Source: Citrobacter rodentium NBRC 105723 = DSM 16636 (GTDB lineage Bacteria; Pseudomonadota; Gammaproteobacteria; Enterobacterales; Enterobacteriaceae). From it: a stretch of 64,000 nt of DNA. A model generated the notes under the pieces. It was given only the letters and a program-made list of their open reading frames with translations. It was not told the DNA's origin and ran no database searches. The stretch covers positions 558,001 through 622,000 of the forward strand of contig NZ_CP082833.1 in assembly GCF_021278985.1 (NCBI RefSeq), in the 5' to 3' direction. This document shows, in pieces, positions 60,083-64,000 of the stretch (within the stretch, counting starts at the first letter, position 1; every line of letters starts with the position of its first letter). The position numbers and the translations under genes were made by a program.

Positions 60083-60655
60083 TCACGGTACTTTTGGTGA
60101 CGGAGCCGGTGAGGCAGGAAAATAACGATAAAGGGTGGACAGGCCAATATCAAATATCAGTGCGATTTGTTTACGGGACTCGCCATTAGCCAGCAAACGG
60201 GCGATTTGCTCCCGCTCTTTCCCTGTCAGTTTCTGAGGTCTGCCGCCATGACGCCCCTGAGCACGGGCAGCAGCAAGACCCGCGCGTGTACGTTCAATAA
60301 TGAGTTCCCGCTCCATTTCCGCCAGTGCGCCCATTATATGGAAAAAGAAACGTCCCATGGGAGTGGATGTATCAATATTGTCCGTAATGCTGCGGAAGTT
60401 AACGCCGCGCTGCCGGAGTTCTTCTGTTAAAAGGACAAGGTGCTGCATACTACGTCCAAGACGATCCAGTTTCCAGACCAGCAGGGTATCCCCTGGCCGG
60501 AGTCGCTTTAATGCGCGTTTAAGGCCGGGACGTTCCCTTGTCTTACCGCTTATTCTGTCTTCGAAAAACAGCTCACATCCTGCACATTCCAGCGCATTTC
60601 TCTGTAGCGCCGTATTCTGGTCATTTGTTGACACCCTGATATACCCAATCAGCAT
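60083..60655 (-). CDS. gin: Gin-type DNA invertase
   Basis: A 190-residue serine recombinase of the Hin/Gin/Pin family. The catalytic serine is in Tyr-Ile-Arg-Val-Ser-Thr near residue 9; Arg-Pro-Gly-Leu-Lys-Arg and Trp-Lys-Leu-Asp-Arg-Leu-Gly-Arg-Ser complete the active site. The C-terminal helix-turn-helix is at about 140-180 (Arg-Lys-Gln-Ile-Ala-Leu-Ile-Phe-Asp-Ile-Gly). It sits immediately beside the invertible tail-fibre segment it should act on. Confidence 0.95.
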   Translation of the reverse strand: MLIGYIRVSTNDQNTALQRNALECAGCELFFEDRISGKTRERPGLKRALKRLRPGDTLLVWKLDRLGRSMQHLVLLTEELRQRGVNFRSITDNIDTSTPMGRFFFHIMGALAEMERELIIERTRAGLAAARAQGRHGGRPQKLTGKEREQIARLLANGESRKQIALIFDIGLSTLYRYFPASPAPSPKVP

Positions 60656-60720
60656 ACGATCTCCTTATTATAAAAAGCCGGAATTGTCGCATGATGAATA
60701 AAACGGGGAGAACAGGGGCT

Positions 60721-60746
60721 TTCCTGAAAACCTCGGTTTACGGGAA
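60721..60746. repeat. gix-like crossover site, gin-proximal
   Basis: A 26-bp site with core AAACCTCGGTTTACGGGAA. Its reverse complement begins TTCCCGTAAACCGAGGTTTT, matching my recall of the Mu gix consensus around the central GA dinucleotide. It is inverted relative to the site at 62038-62063. Confidence 0.88.
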
Positions 60747-61094
60747 ACGGTAAACAGAGCCGCGAACGCACTGCCATCGAACGGAACGGCCGTTGCCGCG
60801 AACAGGCTGGCAAATGCCCACACAATTAATGGGGTTCCCTTTGACGGGACGCAGGATATAAACATCACTTCTGGTATAACACAGCAGGATGCGGATTCCC
60901 GATATATCCAGGATATCAGGCTGGGGGCAGAGAACAGGCAGGTAATGTACGGTGGGGCATATTACTCTGTGTACGGTAATGTCATGGCAGGCCTGCAGAT
61001 TGACAGTAAAGTTGATGCTTCAAACGATTTTATAGCATTCAGACCCCTGCAAAAATTAGTCAGAGGTACATGGATTACGGTATCTCAGTTATAA
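60735..61094 (+). pseudogene. Silent alternative tail-fibre 3' module (Sv')
   Basis: Read from the crossover site on the plus strand: Gly-Leu-Arg-Glu-Thr-Val-Asn-Arg-Ala-Ala-Asn-Ala-Leu-Pro-Ser-Asn-Gly and on to a stop at 61092-61094, without an own start. The first ~45 residues match the expressed fibre; the rest (Ile-Arg-Leu-Gly-Ala-Glu-Asn-Arg-Gln-Val-Met) differ. It is a headless module that becomes expressed after inversion. It is not decayed. Confidence 0.88.
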
Positions 61095-61145
61095 ATAGTC
61101 GGTAAATAATATATTTTAAAACAGATTTATTTCCAGGAGGATTTT

Positions 61146-61667
61146 ATGGAACTAAAAAATATAACCCGTTATTATCCTGAAAATATGCCATATGGTAATG
61201 ATGTTCAGTATTTTCAGAGTGAAGATGGTAAGGATTTCTACGAGTCCCTGCCATTATTCACCAAAAAATATAAACTTTGCATAACACCTGACAGCGGCGT
61301 TATCTGCTCAATATCACAGGACGCCTCGGCGCTGTATCCTGCGAGGTTTTCTGTGGTTGAGGCCGATGAACTTCCTGAAGGCACGGATATTTCAGGAAAC
61401 TGGAAGTTTGATAATGGCGTGATCTCCCGTATTCCGGTTAACTACGCAAAAAAACTGGAAGCAATCCGCCAGTCATATCTTAATCAGGCATATGAACAAA
61501 TTAATGACTGGAGAACAGAACTACAACTGGGCACCATCAGTGATGAAGACAGAGCAGCACTGGCACGATGGATGGCATACATCAGTCAGGTGAAAAAAAT
61601 GGTATTACCCGCAATTAAAACTGAAGCTGAATTTAACGCCATTAAATGGCCTGAGCAGCCACAGTAA
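61146..61667 (+). CDS. Tail-fibre assembly protein (Tfa / Mu U'-like)
   Basis: A 173-residue Tfa/caudo_TAP family chaperone that helps assemble the tail-fibre tip. The C-terminal helix pair (Gln-Ile-Asn-Asp-Trp-Arg-Thr-Glu-Leu-Gln-Leu-Gly, Trp-Met-Ala-Tyr-Ile) and the final Ile-Lys-Trp-Pro-Glu-Gln-Pro are typical. An AGGAGG precedes the ATG. It lies within the invertible segment in the orientation of the silent module, so it should be expressed together with that module after inversion. Confidence 0.9.
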   Translation: MELKNITRYYPENMPYGNDVQYFQSEDGKDFYESLPLFTKKYKLCITPDSGVICSISQDASALYPARFSVVEADELPEGTDISGNWKFDNGVISRIPVNYAKKLEAIRQSYLNQAYEQINDWRTELQLGTISDEDRAALARWMAYISQVKKMVLPAIKTEAEFNAIKWPEQPQ

Positions 61668-61671
61668 TGAA

Positions 61672-61689
61672 GAAGGCCGGAAGGCCTTC
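61672..61689. terminator. Hairpin between convergent tail-fibre genes
   Basis: GAAGGCC (61672-61678) pairs with GGCCTTC (61683-61689) around GGAA, between the stops of the assembly gene and the opposite-strand fibre gene; TTTAT follows. It may end transcription in both directions. Confidence 0.7.
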
Positions 61690-61698
61690 TTTATGTCA

Positions 61699-62580
61699 TT
61701 ATATACTCGCTGCCGTCACCCATGCCCCATTTAACAGATATTGTACAGAGCGGTAGTAAACCCCCGCAATATTATCCGCTGAGTTCTTACCAACATCCTG
61801 CACAATAATGCCTGTCAGAATATTTCCTCCTCCGAGATTCAGATCCCAGGTTTCCCAGTTATTCTTTCTGTAACTGGTCACTGAACCCAGTCTGATCCCC
61901 GTTACTGTTCCTGATGAGATAGTGATATCCTGGGTTCCGTCAAAGGCAACACCATTAATTCTGCGGGCATTTGCCAGCCTGTTCGCGGCAACGGCCGTTC
62001 CATTCGATGGCAGGGCGTTCGCGGCCTTGTTTACCGTTTCCCGTAAACCGACGTTATCGATAAAAGCGCCTTTATCCGGAATGTCTGCGCCGTGCTGCTC
62101 CCTGCGCAGGTAACGGTTATCACCTTCGCTCCTGCTGTAAACATCCAGATTATTACGGGCGGTTCCCTTATTCTCCAGGTCTGCGAGATTCTGATCCTTC
62201 GCCAGGGCATTCACGTCACCGGGACCAAGACTGTTTTTTGTGGCAAGCGTCCCCAGACCAAGATAACCACGGGCCAGACGCTGGGCCTCCGCACCGGCAT
62301 CAGCAATTTCTTTCAGGTTATTTTTCCGGGAAAAAGCATTCGCAGCGATAATGGCTTTAATGGACAGCGTAAGCTGGTTTAACTGCGCCTTATCCGGCTG
62401 AATACTGGCTTCAGCCAGAATATTCAGCAGTTCGGCCTGGAGAATATTCAGCCAGTCCTGACCAATCCAGCTGATACCTTTTTGTCCGTCACCTTCGGTA
62501 AACCAGGTGGTGGTATTACTCTGCGCCGGTGCCAGCGCAGGCATATTCGCCACGCCGGAATTATTATCAACATGAAACAT
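61699..62580 (-). CDS. Tail-fibre protein (Mu S-like), current orientation
   Basis: A 293-residue short tail-fibre protein. Residues 1-170 are the constant, phage-attached part (Trp-Ile-Gly-Gln-Asp-Trp-Leu-Asn-Ile-Leu, a phage_fiber_2-like Leu-Gly-Leu-Gly-Thr-Leu-Ala repeat). The crossover site lies at Phe-Ile-Asp-Asn-Val-Gly-Leu-Arg, and the final ~110 residues are the variable receptor-binding tip. The ATG at 62580 overlaps the stop of the gp48-like gene (TAATG), so translation is coupled; an 18-codon longer frame exists but is less likely. No assembly gene follows in this orientation. Confidence 0.9.
   Translation of the reverse strand: MFHVDNNSGVANMPALAPAQSNTTTWFTEGDGQKGISWIGQDWLNILQAELLNILAEASIQPDKAQLNQLTLSIKAIIAANAFSRKNNLKEIADAGAEAQRLARGYLGLGTLATKNSLGPGDVNALAKDQNLADLENKGTARNNLDVYSRSEGDNRYLRREQHGADIPDKGAFIDNVGLRETVNKAANALPSNGTAVAANRLANARRINGVAFDGTQDITISSGTVTGIRLGSVTSYRKNNWETWDLNLGGGNILTGIIVQDVGKNSADNIAGVYYRSVQYLLNGAWVTAASI
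62038..62063. repeat. gix-like crossover site, distal
   Basis: A 26-bp site starting TTCCCGTAAACCGACGTTAT inside the tail-fibre coding sequence. It shares its first 14 bases exactly with the inverse of the site at 60721-60746, including the central GA, and its last bases (GATAA) match the gix consensus as I remember it. Confidence 0.88.
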
Positions 62581-63140
62581 TAAATATCCTCCTCTTCGTG
62601 GCTGTTTGCATACACGTAAATAAACGTCTGCCATGCAGGCTTATAACGATTCAGAATACATTCCAGCGCACCGCCTTCATAAATACGCAGCGGCGTGAGA
62701 ATATCATCCAGCACATTCATATTCCGGTAGCCGGTTTCACTGTTAATCGTGACAATACTGACCCACTGCGAATCCGGTGATGGCTGAATATCAATCTGAT
62801 AACCAAACTCCGCCGCAAACCGGATATAAAATTCACGGTTCAGCGAGGGCTTCATCCGGTATTTATTTCCGGCATAACGCTGTCGCTCCGTTATGGTGGC
62901 TCCGGCCATATCACATTCAGGAAGGCCGAGATAACGCTCCCAGTCTTCCAGCAGCAGGCGCGACGTGTCAGGGAAACGCTCGGCAAGCAGCTGTTTACCC
63001 GTCCAGGAAACACGAGCTGTCGAATGACTGAGGCCCAGACATAATGATGCCAGTACGGATGACGGACGCTTGTCCCATGCCAGCCCGTCAGGCAGTAACT
63101 GCAACAGGGCGCGCTGATGCGGGGTCAGGGTTACAGCCAT
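62580..63140 (-). CDS. Mu gp48-like baseplate protein (DUF2313)
   Basis: A 186-residue tail/baseplate protein of the YmfQ/DUF2313 family (Mu gp48). Seen features: Leu-Leu-Pro-Asp-Gly-Leu-Ala-Trp near the start, Glu-Arg-Tyr-Leu-Gly-Leu-Pro-Glu-Cys and Arg-Phe-Ala-Ala-Glu-Phe-Gly-Tyr. It overlaps the upstream gp47-like gene by 10 bases and the downstream fibre gene by one, showing tight coupling in the late operon. Confidence 0.9.
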   Translation of the reverse strand: MAVTLTPHQRALLQLLPDGLAWDKRPSSVLASLCLGLSHSTARVSWTGKQLLAERFPDTSRLLLEDWERYLGLPECDMAGATITERQRYAGNKYRMKPSLNREFYIRFAAEFGYQIDIQPSPDSQWVSIVTINSETGYRNMNVLDDILTPLRIYEGGALECILNRYKPAWQTFIYVYANSHEEEDI

Positions 63141-64000
63141 GTGATTTCTCCTACCGTCAGCAGCTCACTGTCTCCCGCCTGAACTGACGTCAGCGGACTG
63201 CGCACTTCAAAATCCTCCAGATTTTTCACCCCCGCCACTGCACGCCAGAAAGACGACGGCAGAACCAGACCGCCGGGCCGGGATTCGTTGTATAACAGGT
63301 CGGTCAGCGCCTGTTTTACGGCCGCCTGATTCTCCGGTGTTTTCGGGATGATCCTGATGCTGAAGGGCACCGGCTTATTGGTCAGCTTAAACACGGTCAC
63401 CGTCGGCCCCAGAGGCTGTCCGACAGGCTGGCCGGTCGCTGGATCATCATGACTGCGGATATAATCCGCCACCCGCTGAACATCACCGTCACCGGGGAAA
63501 ATATCCGGGTTATTATCCTGAACGAACGTTACCCCCACGCTGCCCGCCTGCGGCCACTCCGGGCGGCACCATGCCCGCGTCACGCCCGGCACTTCACGCG
63601 CCCAGCGTTCAAAATCATACTGCGTGCCGCCGGACGGCGGATTCTGCACCCTGAAAACCAGACGGGAAAGCAGCTCCGGCACGGTTTCCACATCCGCACC
63701 ACCGGTGATCCCCGTTCCGGTCACCGTGGCCGTCTGGTTGATCCCCGCCTGCGGTGTGATAAATGTCAGTTTTGTCCCTGCCGGGGCATTTCCCGCACGA
63801 CCGGCACTTTCAGCTTCCACACTGACATTCAGCGTACCGGCCTTACCGGTCAGTGAGGTGGTGATACGGTAAACCACGCCATCACTGCGCTGGAGAAGCA
63901 CACCTTCTGTGATCCCCGCATCCGTGGTCAGCATCAGCTGAACCGGCCCGTCACCCCGTGAGGCGGGTTTACGCATAACGCCCCAGAATGCACAGTGCTT
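63131..64000 (-). CDS. Mu gp47-like baseplate J protein, partial
   Basis: The C-terminal part of a baseplate J/gp47-family protein, the wedge component joining baseplate and fibres. The frame is open through the window edge; the Met at 63976 is internal because Trp-Gly-Val-Met-Arg-Lys-Pro-Ala is conserved there. Gly-Thr-Gln-Tyr-Asp-Phe-Glu-Arg-Trp-Ala-Arg-Glu-Val-Pro-Gly-Val and Val-Thr-Phe-Val-Gln-Asp typify the family. The N-terminus lies beyond 64000. Confidence 0.92.
   Translation of the reverse strand, partial: KHCAFWGVMRKPASRGDGPVQLMLTTDAGITEGVLLQRSDGVVYRITTSLTGKAGTLNVSVEAESAGRAGNAPAGTKLTFITPQAGINQTATVTGTGITGGADVETVPELLSRLVFRVQNPPSGGTQYDFERWAREVPGVTRAWCRPEWPQAGSVGVTFVQDNNPDIFPGDGDVQRVADYIRSHDDPATGQPVGQPLGPTVTVFKLTNKPVPFSIRIIPKTPENQAAVKQALTDLLYNESRPGGLVLPSSFWRAVAGVKNLEDFEVRSPLTSVQAGDSELLTVGEITWL

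Larger units (their letters stand above)
60721..62063. mobile_element. Invertible tail-fibre segment (Mu G-segment equivalent)
   Basis: About 1.34 kb bounded by two inverted gix-like sites beside gin. It contains the current 3' part of the tail-fibre gene on the minus strand (61699 to the right site), a silent alternative 3' part on the plus strand (from the left site to 61094) and a tail-fibre assembly gene on the plus strand (61146-61667). Inversion by Gin would join the constant 5' part of the fibre gene to the silent module. Confidence 0.9.
55702..64000. mobile_element. Mu-like prophage, right-end part
   Basis: From the break in gatD to the window edge the genes follow the right end of phage Mu read backwards: mom, com, (cargo), gin, invertible tail-fibre segment, gp48-like, gp47-like. 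All structural genes are on the minus strand. The left end (repressor, transposase A/B, head genes) is outside the window, so the 5-bp target duplication expected of Mu cannot be checked. The exact end is within a few bases of 55702. Confidence 0.93.

Noticed and set aside
60735..61094. Decayed duplicate of the tail-fibre gene
   Set aside because: It is headless but has an intact frame starting at a gix-like site, which is expected of the silent half of an invertible cassette.

Overview
The window is a piece of an enterobacterial chromosome of the Escherichia/Salmonella/Citrobacter group. Backbone gene order matches that group: exuR, yqjA-mzrA, yqjC-D-E-K, yqjF, yqjG, yhaH-I-J-K-L, cyuA-cyuP, tdcABCDEG, rnpB, garKRL and garD. 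The gat (galactitol) operon directly after garD and a torC-torA pair between tdcA and rnpB differ from E. coli K-12 and fit Salmonella or Citrobacter better. The many insertion sequences, a Mu-like prophage and toxin genes make a Citrobacter rodentium-like genome my best guess. Species is inference, not read from the sequence.

Layout: (1) 1-4260, conserved backbone from the 3' end of exuR to the first 13 codons of yqjG. (2) 4261 to about 25221, a 21-kb accessory island that splits yqjG and replaces roughly its codons 14-125. It holds wrecks of IS110, IS3 and IS21 elements, an AT-rich 1126-residue protein with an ADP-ribosyltransferase-like C-terminus, and a 10-kb gene for a giant toxin. The toxin has seven ~110-residue repeats, a YopT-like (C58) cysteine protease triad, a TcdA/TcdB-type hydrophobic region and a glycine-rich RTX-like segment; it is now split by a one-base loss in a C tract. 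A traX (conjugative pilin acetylase) remnant follows, cut by a complete IS66-family element with a perfect 8-bp target duplication. (3) 25222-31516, the 3' part of yqjG, yhaHIJKL and the cysteine-degradation genes cyuPA. (4) 31828-40238, the anaerobic threonine/serine operon tdcABCDEG. (5) 40947-44639, torA-torC, a respiratory TMAO-reductase-type pair without torD beside it. (6) 45247-50679, rnpB RNA and the galactarate/glucarate genes garK, garR, garL and garD; the transporter garP expected beside garL is missing. (7) 50860-55707, gatYZABC and a gatD truncated by a prophage. (8) About 55708 to the right edge, the right-end part of a Mu-like prophage: mom and com with Dam (GATC) sites upstream, a cargo block with a NanS-p-like sialate O-acetylesterase, a Gin-type invertase, a G-segment-like invertible tail-fibre cassette bounded by two inverted gix-like sites, and baseplate genes gp48 and gp47 (cut by the window edge).

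Functionally, the backbone covers anaerobic amino-acid fermentation (tdc, cyu), anaerobic respiration (tor) and sugar-acid and galactitol use (gar, gat). The galactitol route is probably broken by the prophage in gatD. The island looks like debris of a conjugative plasmid or integrated element that delivered two large candidate host-directed toxins. The most noteworthy signals are the two toxin genes, the 7-bp repeat tract upstream of the first, the C-tract frameshift in the second, and the intact-looking invertible tail-fibre switch.
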